Numbered from the stretch's first letter, positions 8,518 through 18,367 are shown. The stretch is DNA of 64,000 bases from VAZQ01 sp963739385 (GCA_963739385.1 CAVUAI010000011.1:62001-126000), one strand, 5' to 3'. The notes: generated by a model not told the origin, from the letters alone. A program made the numbers and translations.

Positions 8518-9018
8518 ATGATCGACCCCGGCTATGTCCAACGCATGGCGCACTATAACCAGTGGCAGAACGACAACCTGTTTGGCGCGGCCGACGGACT
8601 GTCCGATGCCGAGCGCCGGCGTGACCGCGGGGCGTTCTTCGGCTCCATTCACGCCACGCTCAACCATCTGCTCTGGGCCGATCGGATTTGGATGAGTTGG
8701 CTTGCCGGCACCCCGCGCCCGGCCGGCGGTATTGCCCAGTCGGTGTGCTTGCACGATGACTGGCGCGACTTGAAGCGCGAGCGGTCGGCCTTCGATGCGG
8801 TCATGCTCGATTGGGCGAACCGACTCGATCCGGCCGCGCTCACCGGCGAGCTCACGTGGTATTCCGACGCGATGAAGGCTGAACTGCACAGGCCGAAATG
8901 GCTGCTCGTGGCGCATATGTTCAATCATCAGACCCATCACCGCGGCCAGGTTCATTGCATGCTGACGCAGGCGGGCTGCAAGCCCGGCGATACCGACTTG
9001 CCGTTCGCGCCGACGTAG
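8518..9018 (+). CDS. DinB family metal-binding protein
   Basis: A 166-residue four-helix-bundle protein of the DinB/YfiT-like superfamily. The three metal-ligand histidines are in place: HATLNHLLWADR (His near 44-48), and HMFNHQTHHRGQVH (about 136-149), which is the typical C-terminal NHxxHHRGQ signature. The ATG at 8518 is the natural start; the longer frame from 8383 overlaps rplT and is not conserved. Family members act in thiol-dependent chemistry or detoxification, but the substrate is unknown. It lies between rplT and a Rieske oxygenase gene on the same strand. Confidence 0.88.
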   Translation: MIDPGYVQRMAHYNQWQNDNLFGAADGLSDAERRRDRGAFFGSIHATLNHLLWADRIWMSWLAGTPRPAGGIAQSVCLHDDWRDLKRERSAFDAVMLDWANRLDPAALTGELTWYSDAMKAELHRPKWLLVAHMFNHQTHHRGQVHCMLTQAGCKPGDTDLPFAPT

Positions 9019-9050
9019 ACCGGGGTGCCTCGGCACCCGGGGATGAGACC

Positions 9051-10103
9051 ATGCACGATCTCAAAGCCGAACTTCTGCGCGGGTTGTGGTACGTCGCGCT
9101 AGTAGGGGCCGATCTACGGCCGGGCCGGATCGTGCACAAGACGTTGCTCGGGGAGCCGGTGCTCATCGGCCGCGGACGCGACGGCAGGGTGTTCGCCTTG
9201 CGCGACATCTGTCCGCACCGCGGGATTCCATTGCACTACGGCCGGTTCGATGGCGAGACTATCGTCTGCTGCTATCACGGTTGGCGCTTCGATCGGAACG
9301 GCACCTGTATCGAGATTCCCTCGCTGCGCGAGGGCCAGGAGGTCGATCTCGGCAAGATCCGGTGCGGCGGCTATCCCTGCGTGGAACGGCAGGGTCTGGT
9401 TTGGATCTATTTCCCGCGCCCGGACGAGGCTGCGGCCGAGCCGCCACCGCCCCCGCGCATGCCGGTGTTTTCCGACGATGCCGCGCCCGCAGCCGCAATC
9501 AAGCAGCCCTTCCCGTGCTCGACCGACCACGCCGCATTCGGCCTCATGGATCCGACCCATGCCGCCTTCGTGCACACTTCATGGTGGTTCAAGCACGAGG
9601 CAACCAAGCTGCGCCCGAAGGAAAAGCAGTTCGAGCCGATCGAGCTCGGCTGGCGGATGGTCCGTCACCGGCTGCCACCCCAGAACCTGATCTACAAACT
9701 GCTCGGACGCAACGTCGAGACCGAGATCTCCTACAAGCTCCCAGGACTGCGTATCGAGGAAGTGCACGGCGACCGCCACGCTGTCGTGGGGCTCACCGCC
9801 ATTACACCGATAACCGACGAGACGACTGAAGTTCACCAGATCTTTTGGGCCTCGCCCGGCTGGATTGCGCCCTTGGCGATGCTGATCAAGCCATTCATGC
9901 ACATCTTCCTCGATCAGGACCGGCAAGTGGTCGTGAAGCAGCGCGAAGGCCTCGTGCATAAACCCCGGCTCATGCTCATCAACGACGCGGATACCCAGGC
10001 GCGCTGGTGGATGCGCGTCAAGGACGAATGGATCGCGGCGCAAGCCCAGCGCCGGCCCTTCGTCAATCCGCTCGAACCCAAGATCCTGCGCTGGCGCAGC
10101 TGA
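9051..10103 (+). CDS. Rieske 2Fe-2S aromatic-ring oxygenase
   Basis: The oxygenase component of a Rieske non-haem iron system, 350 residues. The Rieske cluster ligands are CPHRG and CYHGW (about residues 45-75). The mononuclear iron site is the motif DPTHAAFVH (Asp-x2-His-x4-His, about 168-176). A proline-rich linker (EPPPPPRMP) joins the domains. The C-terminal helical domain is typical of VanA-like and PaO-like oxygenases. No reductase or ferredoxin gene is adjacent, so electron donors must be elsewhere. The start at 9051 has a GGGGATGAGACC leader. Its position in a ribosomal/tRNA-synthetase cluster looks like an insertion. Confidence 0.9.
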   Translation: MHDLKAELLRGLWYVALVGADLRPGRIVHKTLLGEPVLIGRGRDGRVFALRDICPHRGIPLHYGRFDGETIVCCYHGWRFDRNGTCIEIPSLREGQEVDLGKIRCGGYPCVERQGLVWIYFPRPDEAAAEPPPPPRMPVFSDDAAPAAAIKQPFPCSTDHAAFGLMDPTHAAFVHTSWWFKHEATKLRPKEKQFEPIELGWRMVRHRLPPQNLIYKLLGRNVETEISYKLPGLRIEEVHGDRHAVVGLTAITPITDETTEVHQIFWASPGWIAPLAMLIKPFMHIFLDQDRQVVVKQREGLVHKPRLMLINDADTQARWWMRVKDEWIAAQAQRRPFVNPLEPKILRWRS

Positions 10104-10111
10104 GCGAAACC

Positions 10112-11194
10112 ATGACCGACCTGCACGCACTCGAGACCGAGCTCCTTGCCGCCATCGCCGCCGCCGACGACGAGGGCGCGCTCGAAGCCGTGCGGGTGGC
10201 GGCGCTTGGCAAGAGCGGCTCGCTGTCCGCACTGCTGAAGACCCTCGGCACGATGGCGCCGGAGGCGCGCAAGGAGCAGGGGCTGCTCATCAACGGTGTC
10301 AAGGACCGCGTGACCGCTGCGATCGCTGCGCGCAGGGACGCGCTCAAGCAGCTGGCGCTCGATCAACGGCTCAACACCGAGATGGTCGACGTCACATTGC
10401 CGGTGCGCGAGACGCCGGCCGAGGCCGGCCGCATCCATCCGATCAGTCAGGTCGTGGACGAATTGACCGCGATCTTCGCCGACATGGGCTTCGCGGTCGC
10501 CGAAGGCCCCGACATCGAGACCGACGATTACAACTTCACCAAGCTCAATTTCCCGGAGGGCCATCCGGCCCGCGAGATGCATGACACGTTCTATTTCAAT
10601 CCGAAGCCGGACGGCTCGCGGCTTCTCCTGCGTACCCACACTTCGCCGGTGCAGATCCGGACCATGCTGGCGCAGAAGCCGCCGATCCGCGTCATCATTC
10701 CCGGACGCACCTATCGCAGCGACAGCGACCAGACCCACACCCCCATGTTCCATCAGGTCGAAGGGCTGGTCATCGACAAGGGCTCCCATCTCGGCCACCT
10801 GAAATGGATCCTGCAGGAGTTCTGCAAGGCCTTCTTCGAGGTCGACCAGGTCAAGATGCGGTTCCGGCCGTCCTTCTTTCCGTTCACGGAGCCCTCGCTC
10901 GAGGTCGACATTCAATGCCGGCGCGACAAGGGCGAGATCAGGTTCGGCGAGGGCGAGGACTGGCTGGAGATTCTCGGCTGCGGCATGGTGCACCCGAACG
11001 TGCTGCGCAATTGCGGGCTCGATCCCGATGAATATCAAGGCTTCGCCTGGGGCATGGGGATCGATCGCATCGCCATGCTCAAATACGGCATGCCGGATCT
11101 GCGCGCCTTCTTCGAGGCCGACGTGCGCTGGCTCGCCCATTACGGTTTTCGCCCCCTCGATTTCCCCACCCTCGCCGGGGGACTGAGCACGTGA
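10112..11194 (+). CDS. pheS: Phenylalanyl-tRNA synthetase alpha subunit
   Basis: Catalytic subunit of the alpha2-beta2 enzyme that charges tRNA-Phe. 360 residues. The N-terminal coiled-coil arm binds tRNA (about 1-85). Class II motifs follow: motif 2 around LLLRTHTSPVQIRTM and GRTYRSDSDQTHTPMFHQVEG, and motif 3 at GFAWGMGIDRIAMLKYGM. It starts at 10112 just after the Rieske gene. Its stop overlaps the GTG start of a membrane-protein gene (GTGA), so pheT does not directly follow, which is unusual. Confidence 0.98.
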   Translation: MTDLHALETELLAAIAAADDEGALEAVRVAALGKSGSLSALLKTLGTMAPEARKEQGLLINGVKDRVTAAIAARRDALKQLALDQRLNTEMVDVTLPVRETPAEAGRIHPISQVVDELTAIFADMGFAVAEGPDIETDDYNFTKLNFPEGHPAREMHDTFYFNPKPDGSRLLLRTHTSPVQIRTMLAQKPPIRVIIPGRTYRSDSDQTHTPMFHQVEGLVIDKGSHLGHLKWILQEFCKAFFEVDQVKMRFRPSFFPFTEPSLEVDIQCRRDKGEIRFGEGEDWLEILGCGMVHPNVLRNCGLDPDEYQGFAWGMGIDRIAMLKYGMPDLRAFFEADVRWLAHYGFRPLDFPTLAGGLST

Positions 11195-11694
11195 CCGATC
11201 GCGCTACCGGTGCATGGCGAAAGCAGGGCCTGAACCGACTGCTGTTTGCCGCGGTCACCTTTGGATGGTCGCGCGCGCGCATTGAGAACTACGTCGAAGT
11301 CCTGCAGGTCGATGACGCCCAAAGCGCGCTGCCCAACGTGATCAGCCGCACATTTCAGATCATCGACACCAAGGCGACCGGACTGCTTACGCATACCTCG
11401 ATGATGATTGCCGCTCTCGGCCTCTCCGGTCGCCTGGTGTCGAACAGCTATTTCGAAGATGGCGTGATCGTTGCCGAAATCATGCCCTACCTGCTGGTTG
11501 CGGTCGCGTGTCTCCGCTGCATGGCGATTTTCAACGAGCACTCCATTGCTCGCGATCCATCGCAGGTGAGCGTTGCCGTGCGAAACGAGCTGATCTTGCG
11601 CCGCGAGCTGTACACTCTCTGCAACCGCACGACCATCGTCATGACCATGCTGATCTTTTTCAGCCTGCCGATCCTCTACCTGTATAACCCGTGA
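11191..11694 (+). CDS. Small membrane protein with Asp-Lys-Ala motif, coupled to pheS
   Basis: A 167-residue protein whose GTG start overlaps the pheS stop by four bases. Three hydrophobic segments are visible: about 64-85 (TGLLTHTSMMIAALGLSG), 98-114 (MPYLLVAVACLRCMAIF) and 145-164 (TIVMTMLIFFSLPILYLY). Ahead of the first is IDTKATGLL. An Asp-x-Lys-Ala-x2-Leu-Leu motif at the first membrane helix is the hallmark of SLATT and Pycsar-effector (formerly DUF5706) membrane proteins; this resemblance is my reading, not a search result. No nucleotide cyclase, nuclease or other defence partner lies next to it, so a defence role is unproven. The gene separates pheS from pheT. Confidence 0.7.
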   Translation: MTDRATGAWRKQGLNRLLFAAVTFGWSRARIENYVEVLQVDDAQSALPNVISRTFQIIDTKATGLLTHTSMMIAALGLSGRLVSNSYFEDGVIVAEIMPYLLVAVACLRCMAIFNEHSIARDPSQVSVAVRNELILRRELYTLCNRTTIVMTMLIFFSLPILYLYNP

Positions 11695-11854
11695 TGACGA
11701 TTATCGCAGGGATTGCTGACTTGACGCCGAGATTCCGGGCCATGCCAGAAACACGATCTCATGCCGCCTTCCCCGCCGGAGACGGGCAAGACGGAAGTCT
11801 TGCTTGCGCAGCGGCTTTGCAGGCGCGAGCAATGCGCGCCCGAGGGGCCTGCCC

Positions 11855-14272
11855 ATGAAGTTCACCCTGGCCTGGCTCAAGGAGCACCTGGAAACGGACG
11901 CGCCGCTCGCGGCGATCGTCGACAAGCTCACCATGATCGGACTCGAGGTCGAGAGCGTCGCGGACCGGGGCAAGGTGCTGGCACCGTTCGCCATTGCGCG
12001 GGTGATCTCGGCCGAGCAGCATCCGAATGCCGATCGTCTGCGCGTCTGCATGGTCGACACCGGTGCGGGCGAGCCGGTGCAGGTCGTGTGCGGCGCACCC
12101 AATGCGCGCGCTGGCATGAAGGGCGTGTTCGTGCCACCGGGAGCCTTCATTCCGGGCAAGAACATGACGCTCGGCATCGGCACGATTCGCGGCGTCGAGA
12201 GCCGCGGCATGCTGGTCTCCGAGTTCGAGCTGCAGATCTCCGAGGATCACGAGGGCATCATCGACCTTCCAGAGGATGCACCGGTTGGAGCGAACTACGC
12301 AAAGTGGGCCGGGCTCGATGACCCCATGATCGAGATCAATCTCACGCCCAACCGCGCCGACTGCACGGCCGTTCACGGCATCGCCCGCGACCTCGCCGCC
12401 GCCGATATGGGCGAGCTCAAGAACGCGGCCGTTACGCCGGTCCCGGGGCGCTTTCCTTGCCCGGTCAAGGTGACTCTCGACTTCGGTGCAACTCCGCCAC
12501 TCTGTCCGGCGTTCGCGCTGCGGCTGGTGCGCGGCGTCAGGAACGGACCGTCGCCCGAGTGGTTGCAACGCCGGCTGATCGCGATCGGGCTGCGCCCCAT
12601 CAACGCCCTCGTCGACATCACCAATTTCATCACCTACGACCGCGGCCGCCCGCTCCACGTGTTCGATGCCGGGAAGGTGCGTGGCAATTTGACGGTCCGG
12701 CGTGCACGCGCGGGCGAAAGCCTCGTCGCACTCGACGGCAAGCGTTACTCCCTCGACGAGACGATGTGCGTGATCGCGGACGAAGCCGGCGTCGAATCCC
12801 TCGCCGGCATCATGGGCGGTGAAGCCACCGGCTGCTCCGAAGCAACGACCGACGTGCTGATCGAGTCGGCACTCTGGGTACCGACCAATATTGCGCAGAC
12901 GGGCCGCAAGCTCGGCATCAATTCCGACGCGCGCTACCGTTTCGAGCGCGGCGTTGATCCCGCCTTCATGCTGCCGGGCCTCGAGCTCGCGACCCGGATG
13001 GTGCTCGACGTCTGCGGCGGCGAGCCATCGGACATTACGGTGGCGGGGACACCGGACGTACCCGAGCGCATCATCGAGTTTCCGCTGCGTGAAGTGCCGC
13101 GGCTGGCCGGGCTCGAGGTCGGTCTGCCCGAGCTCAAGCGCGTGCTCGGCCGTCTCGGTTTCTCCGTCGCCGGCGAGGGCCCAAGCCTGAGGATCGCGGT
13201 GCCGTCATGGCGCGCCGACGTGGAAGGCAAGGCCGATATCGTCGAGGAGATCGTGCGCATTATTGGCGTCGACCGTATCCCTTCGACGCCGTTCGAGCGC
13301 GGCGAGGCCCCGCGCCGGCCGGTGCTCACGCCAATCCAGATGCGCACTCGCAAGGCCAAGCGCGCGCTCGCCACACGCGGTATGGTGGAGGCGGTCGCCT
13401 GGTCGTTCATCGCCAAACCGCAGGCCGAGCTGTTCGGCGGCGGCAGTCCCGATCTGGCCCTCGCCAATCCCATTGCCTCGGATCTTTCCGATATGCGACC
13501 AAGCCTCATTCCCGGGCTCGTGGCCGCCGCGCAGATGAATGCCGACCGTGGCGTTGCCGACGCCGCGGTGTTCGAGGTCGGGCAGATATTCCGCGGCGAC
13601 CGTCCGCAGGATCAGTTGACCGCGGCCGGCGGCGTCCGCCGCGGGCTCGCCAAAGCGACGGGGAGTGGCCGCCACTGGTCGGCGGCCGCCGCCGAGGTCG
13701 ATACGTTCGACGCCAAAGCCGATGCGTTTGCCGTGCTGACGGCGGCCGGCGCACCGGCGCAGGCTCTGCAGGTGGTACCGGGCGCGCCGCCCTGGTTTCA
13801 TCCCGGGCGCTCCGGCACGATCCAGATCGGACCGCAGAACGTACTCGGATATTTCGGCGAGCTGCACCCTCGCACCCTCGAAGCGCTCGATGCCGAAGGC
13901 CCGCTGGTCGCGTTCGAGGTGATCCTGGAAAAGATCCCGGAGCCCAAGGCCAAGGCGACGCGAGCAAAGCCGGTATTGGAGCTGTCTGCGTTCCAGCCCG
14001 TCGAGCGCGACTTCGCCTTCGTGGTTGACCGCGCGGTGAAGGCGGCCGATATCGTGCGCGCGACGCAAAGCGTCGACCGCAAGCTCATCACCAACGTCAC
14101 GGTGTTCGACGTCTACCAGGGCCCCGGCATTCCGCCAGACAAGAAATCCCTCGCCATCGCGGTCACATTGCAGCCGCGGGAGAGGACGATGACCGACGAG
14201 GAGATCGAGGCAGTTGCTGCCAAGATCGTGGCCGAGGTCGGCAAGCGCACCGGCGGCAGCTTGCGGACTTGA
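11855..14272 (+). CDS. pheT: Phenylalanyl-tRNA synthetase beta subunit
   Basis: Structural and editing subunit of the synthetase, 805 residues, standard length. It has the N-terminal MKFTLAWLKEHLETDAPL, then the EMAP/OB-like tRNA-binding domain (about 40-150, with HPNADRLRVCMVDTG). The B3/B4 editing domain follows, with GLRPINALVDITNFI and GGEATGCSEATTDVLIESA. The B5 domain and class II-like core (GEAPRRPVLTPIQ...) come next, and the C-terminal ferredoxin-fold anticodon-binding domain includes PVERDFAFVVD. The ATG at 11855 matches the family start. It lies 160 bases after the intervening membrane-protein gene. Confidence 0.98.
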   Translation: MKFTLAWLKEHLETDAPLAAIVDKLTMIGLEVESVADRGKVLAPFAIARVISAEQHPNADRLRVCMVDTGAGEPVQVVCGAPNARAGMKGVFVPPGAFIPGKNMTLGIGTIRGVESRGMLVSEFELQISEDHEGIIDLPEDAPVGANYAKWAGLDDPMIEINLTPNRADCTAVHGIARDLAAADMGELKNAAVTPVPGRFPCPVKVTLDFGATPPLCPAFALRLVRGVRNGPSPEWLQRRLIAIGLRPINALVDITNFITYDRGRPLHVFDAGKVRGNLTVRRARAGESLVALDGKRYSLDETMCVIADEAGVESLAGIMGGEATGCSEATTDVLIESALWVPTNIAQTGRKLGINSDARYRFERGVDPAFMLPGLELATRMVLDVCGGEPSDITVAGTPDVPERIIEFPLREVPRLAGLEVGLPELKRVLGRLGFSVAGEGPSLRIAVPSWRADVEGKADIVEEIVRIIGVDRIPSTPFERGEAPRRPVLTPIQMRTRKAKRALATRGMVEAVAWSFIAKPQAELFGGGSPDLALANPIASDLSDMRPSLIPGLVAAAQMNADRGVADAAVFEVGQIFRGDRPQDQLTAAGGVRRGLAKATGSGRHWSAAAAEVDTFDAKADAFAVLTAAGAPAQALQVVPGAPPWFHPGRSGTIQIGPQNVLGYFGELHPRTLEALDAEGPLVAFEVILEKIPEPKAKATRAKPVLELSAFQPVERDFAFVVDRAVKAADIVRATQSVDRKLITNVTVFDVYQGPGIPPDKKSLAIAVTLQPRERTMTDEEIEAVAAKIVAEVGKRTGGSLRT

Positions 14273-14399
14273 CCTGTTCCGGTCGTTGCCCGCGGGTACC
14301 GCCGAGATCGCTTCGGACTGAAACGCCGATTTCCGCTCCAATCACGTGTGCGGACGCGTCATCGTACGCGACAGCCCTGCAACTTTGCGGACGCAGGCT

Positions 14400-15752
14400 C
14401 TAGCGCCGCCCGATCAGCTTGAGAACCGCTTCGGCCGCACGTTCGCCCGATTCCCAGGCGCCGCTGACGGTGCCCCACTGGGTTTCGTGGGTTGCCTCGC
14501 CGGCGAAGAAAATGCGACCGCTCAGTGGCTCGGTCAGGGCCTTGCGGGCAGATTGGCCGCCGGGCGCTGCCGACGACCACGCCCCAAGCACCCATGGCTC
14601 GTTGTTCCAACGCGTGGCGCTGCGACGCTTGACCATGCTCTTCATGTCGAGGCCGTAAAGGCCGCCAAGCCAGGTCATCGCGAAGTCGACCATCGCCGCT
14701 TCGCCCTTGGCGGACAGGTCGCGTCCAAAATTTCCGCCGATATCGACAACGCAGATCGTCGAGCCACCGACGTTGCCGAGGATGGAGGCAGTCTGCCTGC
14801 TCTCGCTCTTGTCGAAGACGAGTTCGTCGGCGCGCAACCCGAGCGGATTGCCAGCCAATTCCAGCGCCACATGATCGTGGCTTCCGAGCTTGAGTTTTGC
14901 TGCGGCCTCGAGATATCGCTTGGGCAACTCGGGCGCGAACCTGATCTTCCCGGCCGCGAGCACATTGGTCGAGACCGTGACGATGACGGCGCTCGTCAGG
15001 TATTGACCCTTGCCCGTGTCGACCTCGAGGCGCGAACGGCTCCAGTATTCGATGCCCTTCACCGGTGTCGAGAGCAGGAGCGGGAGTGCGCCCGCGAGCT
15101 TCGCCAACACCGCACCGAGCCCCTGACGGCAAAACGCACCGTTGTCGCGTTCCCCCCCGCGGGCAAGGTCGGTTGTCGAAACCTCCGCAAGTTCCTTACC
15201 GCAGCCGTAAGGCCCGAGCACGAAGTCGATCGTCGGGCGCCATTCGCCCAGATCCTTCGGCAGCACCTGGGCACACGCGACATCGCTTTTGCGCGCCGCA
15301 TCGGCAATCGCCGTGTTGGCGCGCACCATAGTGGCCAGAAAGTCCTCCATCTCGCCTTCGCGCGCGTAGCGGCGGCCGATGCGAACGCGCTGTCCGGGCG
15401 GCGTCTGATAGATGTCAAACCCGGCTTGCATCGCAAGCTTGGTCAATGGATTGGTGTCGGCGGTGTAAAGCCAATGGGCGCCGCGGTCGTACGGCACACC
15501 GAAGGTCTTGGTATCGGTAATGCACCGCCCGCCGACCTGATCCGACGCCTCGAGCAGGACAAAGCGCTTGCCGACCGCGGCAAGTCGCCGCGCGGCGGCG
15601 ATTCCGGCAGCGCCGGCGCCCACGACGACGGCATCGACCCAACCGGAGCGCGGCACCTCGGGGGCGGAAGTCGGGCGCGGCGCGGCGAGCGCAGGCCCCG
15701 CCGCGACGACGGCGGCGGAAGCGAGGAACGAACGACGACTCAGACGTTTCAT
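14400..15752 (-). CDS. FAD-dependent amine oxidase with Tat signal
   Basis: A flavin monoamine oxidase-type enzyme of 450 residues. The twin-arginine signal (KRLSRRSFLASAAVV) implies export of the folded FAD protein. The FAD-binding loop is VVVGAGAAGIAAARRL (about residue 42), with the second motif QVGGRC. The C-terminal flavin motif is RIFFAGEATHETQWGTVSGA (about 415-434). I start at 15752, since the longer frame has no Tat logic. It faces pheT convergently. Such enzymes oxidise amines or polyamines; the substrate is not fixed. Confidence 0.9.
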   Translation of the reverse strand: MKRLSRRSFLASAAVVAAGPALAAPRPTSAPEVPRSGWVDAVVVGAGAAGIAAARRLAAVGKRFVLLEASDQVGGRCITDTKTFGVPYDRGAHWLYTADTNPLTKLAMQAGFDIYQTPPGQRVRIGRRYAREGEMEDFLATMVRANTAIADAARKSDVACAQVLPKDLGEWRPTIDFVLGPYGCGKELAEVSTTDLARGGERDNGAFCRQGLGAVLAKLAGALPLLLSTPVKGIEYWSRSRLEVDTGKGQYLTSAVIVTVSTNVLAAGKIRFAPELPKRYLEAAAKLKLGSHDHVALELAGNPLGLRADELVFDKSESRQTASILGNVGGSTICVVDIGGNFGRDLSAKGEAAMVDFAMTWLGGLYGLDMKSMVKRRSATRWNNEPWVLGAWSSAAPGGQSARKALTEPLSGRIFFAGEATHETQWGTVSGAWESGERAAEAVLKLIGRR

Positions 15753-15940
15753 GACGCGTACAGGAACCTGGATTCGGCGAGGTCTACCATGGAATGCGCG
15801 CACGGGCGCGCCAAATTTTTTCCGGACTTACCGCACTTGCCGTCTTGCGACGGGGGTGCCTTATTCGGAACGGACAGCCACGGGTTCCACATTTCGCTCC
15901 GCCCGGAACATCGACCACCACACGACCGGCAATGACGGGG

Positions 15941-16678
15941 ATGACGTCAATGATCGCCGCCGCCATCAAAGCGCTCTCCCAGATGTTCTCGCCGCCATTC
16001 CGCATGGTGCTGCTGAAATCCACGAGCCTTGCGCTCATCGTTATCGTGCTCATGGGCATCGGCCTTCATCGCCTGCTGGTCTGGTTCACAACTGCGGGCG
16101 CAAACTGGGCCGAGGGCTTGCTCGGCGACGGAGCGCACACACTGATGTGGGCGCTCGAATGGATCGCTTCGGTTGCGGCGGGCCTTGGCATCATCGTCGG
16201 ATCGATCTTCCTGATGCCGGCTGCAACGGCGCTGGTCGGGAGCTTCTTCGTCGATGAAATCGCGCTTGAAGTGGAACGCACCTATTATCCAGAACACCCG
16301 ATCGGCAGGCCGCTCCCGCTCATGCGCGCGCTCGTCGAGGGTGTGAAGACGGCCCTGCTCGCGATCCTGATCTATCTCATCGCGGTGCCGTTCCTGCTGT
16401 TTGCCGGGTTCGGCGCTGTCATCTTTTTCGTGGCAACAGCCTATGTGCTGGGTCGCGAATATTTCGAGCTGGCAGCCATGCGCCACGTCTCCGTCGCCCA
16501 AGCCAAGGAACTGCGCAAAGCGCACCACGGGACGGTTCTCGTCGGCGGCATCTTCATCGCAGCGTTCGTGTCGATCCCCGTCGTCAACCTCGCCACGCCG
16601 TTATTCGGCATGGCTTTCATGGTGCACGTCTACAAAATGGTTGCAGGCGGCGGGAAATACCCAAGGCAGACGCGATAA
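15941..16678 (+). CDS. EI24-domain membrane protein
   Basis: An integral membrane protein of about 245 residues, resembling the EI24/CysZ-like family of alphaproteobacteria. Hydrophobic segments are LALIVIVLMGIGLHRLLVW, VAAGLGIIVGSIFLMPAA, TALLAILIYLIAVPFLLFAG, a following VIFFVATAYVLG, and GGIFIAAFVSIPVVNLATPL. The conserved YVLGREYFELAAMR stretch is typical of the family. ATGs at 15932, 15941 and 15950 all fit; I take 15941. The role is unclear, and sulfate transport is only inferred for distant CysZ. Confidence 0.8.
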   Translation: MTSMIAAAIKALSQMFSPPFRMVLLKSTSLALIVIVLMGIGLHRLLVWFTTAGANWAEGLLGDGAHTLMWALEWIASVAAGLGIIVGSIFLMPAATALVGSFFVDEIALEVERTYYPEHPIGRPLPLMRALVEGVKTALLAILIYLIAVPFLLFAGFGAVIFFVATAYVLGREYFELAAMRHVSVAQAKELRKAHHGTVLVGGIFIAAFVSIPVVNLATPLFGMAFMVHVYKMVAGGGKYPRQTR

Positions 16679-16696
16679 TCCGAGCTTTCCGTCGGC

Positions 16697-18241
16697 TCAA
16701 GGCAGCTTTGTCACCGCAACACGGACGGTGCCGTCGGCCTCCGCGATCACGCGCAGGGTCTTGGCGTCAAACTCGATGCCGACGAGGCGCAAATCGGTGA
16801 CGGCGGCGTCGACGCGAACACCGTCGGCGCTTTTGCGGAAGTCCGAGATCGCCGCCTCGATGCTGGTGCGGGCGTTGGCGGCGAGCGGCACGAGATCGAC
16901 CACGGCGTTTTCCGCCACCGACTGCTCCAGATACGGCACCGCCGCCCGCGCCGCAGCCCCGAGCAATCCAAAAGCGGCCTCCGATTCGACATCGAGCGCG
17001 ACGTCTTCAAGCCGTACCATTTGGCGCGTGCGATCAAGCACCGGCCGGCCCCAGACATGGATGACCGCGTCGGCGCCGAGCCCGAACCAACTCCTGGTTT
17101 CGTTGGCCTGGATCCCCAGGGTGATCAGCAACCGGTCTCCGGATGCCGCAAGCTTGACACTGCGGACCGTGGCCGTGAACGCGCTGCCTTTGGCATCCGG
17201 GAACGTCTTTCCCTTCAGCTGCGCCTCGAGCAGCCGATTCACTTCGGTGAACGGGATATCGATCGGCACCGCGATATTGACCCGGCCCTGCTCGGCCTGC
17301 GGGACCAGTTCCAATTGCGCCGGGAACGGACAATCGGGCTTGGTCTCATTGGGCACGATCCGGGTCTGCGCCTCGACACCGATGGTCAACGTGAGCGCGG
17401 TGTCGCTCACACGTGGCTGCGCCGCGAAGGCCCGGGTCGGGCGAAGCTCCAGCCACAGATTGGGCATGCCGGCCGCGGCTTGTCCGAGGGAAATCGACCG
17501 GCACATTTTTGTCCATTCACGCCGCGCCGCCACTTCGAGGAACGGATCGGCCCGCAGCCGCGCCTCCAGTGCCGCCACCTGCTCGTCGACAGTGCGATCG
17601 AGAAGCGGCTTGACCTCGTTCGGCACGCTCAGCTTGACGCCGAAAACAGGCAGGGATGCATCGGCGATAGCGACCTGGGACGCCAGATGCGGCTCCACCC
17701 GCCAGCCCGTCGCCAGGGCCGGCCGCGCAGTCACGGTGACGTTGCCGCGGATATCGGCACGCTGGTCGAACGCCTTGCCCTGCAGGTTTTGCACGTTTTG
17801 CCCCAGCCGGCCGCCGAGCAGGTTGCCGAGCGCGCCCGCGAGATTGCCCGCGTCGCCGGCGACTTGACCGGTCGCGCGGAACGTTCCCGTCAGCGCGGTC
17901 GACACCACAATGGCATCCGAGCGGCCGCTAACCGCGAGCGGTCCGCGCGCGACCGTCCACGCGACCTCGGCATTGGACAGCAACTGCGGCAGCGGATTGT
18001 CGCGTTTGCCGGCGAGATTACGGGGGGCGGCCGTCTCCATGGCATCCCGGATCGCGGTCAGCGCGATGGCGGCGGGCGTGACGATCACGGAGGTGCGGGC
18101 GATCGGCGCCAGCGGCGGCACATCGACCAGCGCGGGCTGGCGGTGCCTCGCCCCCGGCCAAAGGGCGTTGAACGCCCAGACGCCACCCCCGATGGAGATG
18201 ACGGCAACCAGCCCGCCAACGACAATCTTGCCCCAGTGCAT
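16697..18241 (-). CDS. DUF4403 family protein
   Basis: A 514-residue protein with one N-terminal membrane anchor (IVVGGLVAVISIGGGVWAFNALW) and a large predicted periplasmic body rich in beta strands, as in DUF4403 lipid-transfer-like (tubular lipid-binding) proteins. The ATG at 18241 is favoured over GTG at 18259 because GAGGGA lies upstream at about ten bases. It is convergent with the EI24-like gene, 18 bases away. Function is unknown; envelope lipid or surface assembly roles are guesses from fold. Confidence 0.8.
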   Translation of the reverse strand: MHWGKIVVGGLVAVISIGGGVWAFNALWPGARHRQPALVDVPPLAPIARTSVIVTPAAIALTAIRDAMETAAPRNLAGKRDNPLPQLLSNAEVAWTVARGPLAVSGRSDAIVVSTALTGTFRATGQVAGDAGNLAGALGNLLGGRLGQNVQNLQGKAFDQRADIRGNVTVTARPALATGWRVEPHLASQVAIADASLPVFGVKLSVPNEVKPLLDRTVDEQVAALEARLRADPFLEVAARREWTKMCRSISLGQAAAGMPNLWLELRPTRAFAAQPRVSDTALTLTIGVEAQTRIVPNETKPDCPFPAQLELVPQAEQGRVNIAVPIDIPFTEVNRLLEAQLKGKTFPDAKGSAFTATVRSVKLAASGDRLLITLGIQANETRSWFGLGADAVIHVWGRPVLDRTRQMVRLEDVALDVESEAAFGLLGAAARAAVPYLEQSVAENAVVDLVPLAANARTSIEAAISDFRKSADGVRVDAAVTDLRLVGIEFDAKTLRVIAEADGTVRVAVTKLP

Positions 18242-18367
18242 GGGGGAGCAGTCCCTCACAATCGCGGCGAAATTTTAGTTGGCAACCCAGCGTGGCGGCC
18301 TTCAACCGGTCATTTCACTATCCGGGGGGTATTTGAAGTTCCCGCCGATCCCCCTGACTGCAGGGTA

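Noticed and set aside
11191..11694. A complete Pycsar defence system
   Set aside because: Only an effector-like motif is visible; no nucleotide cyclase lies within the neighbourhood, and pheS/pheT flank the gene.
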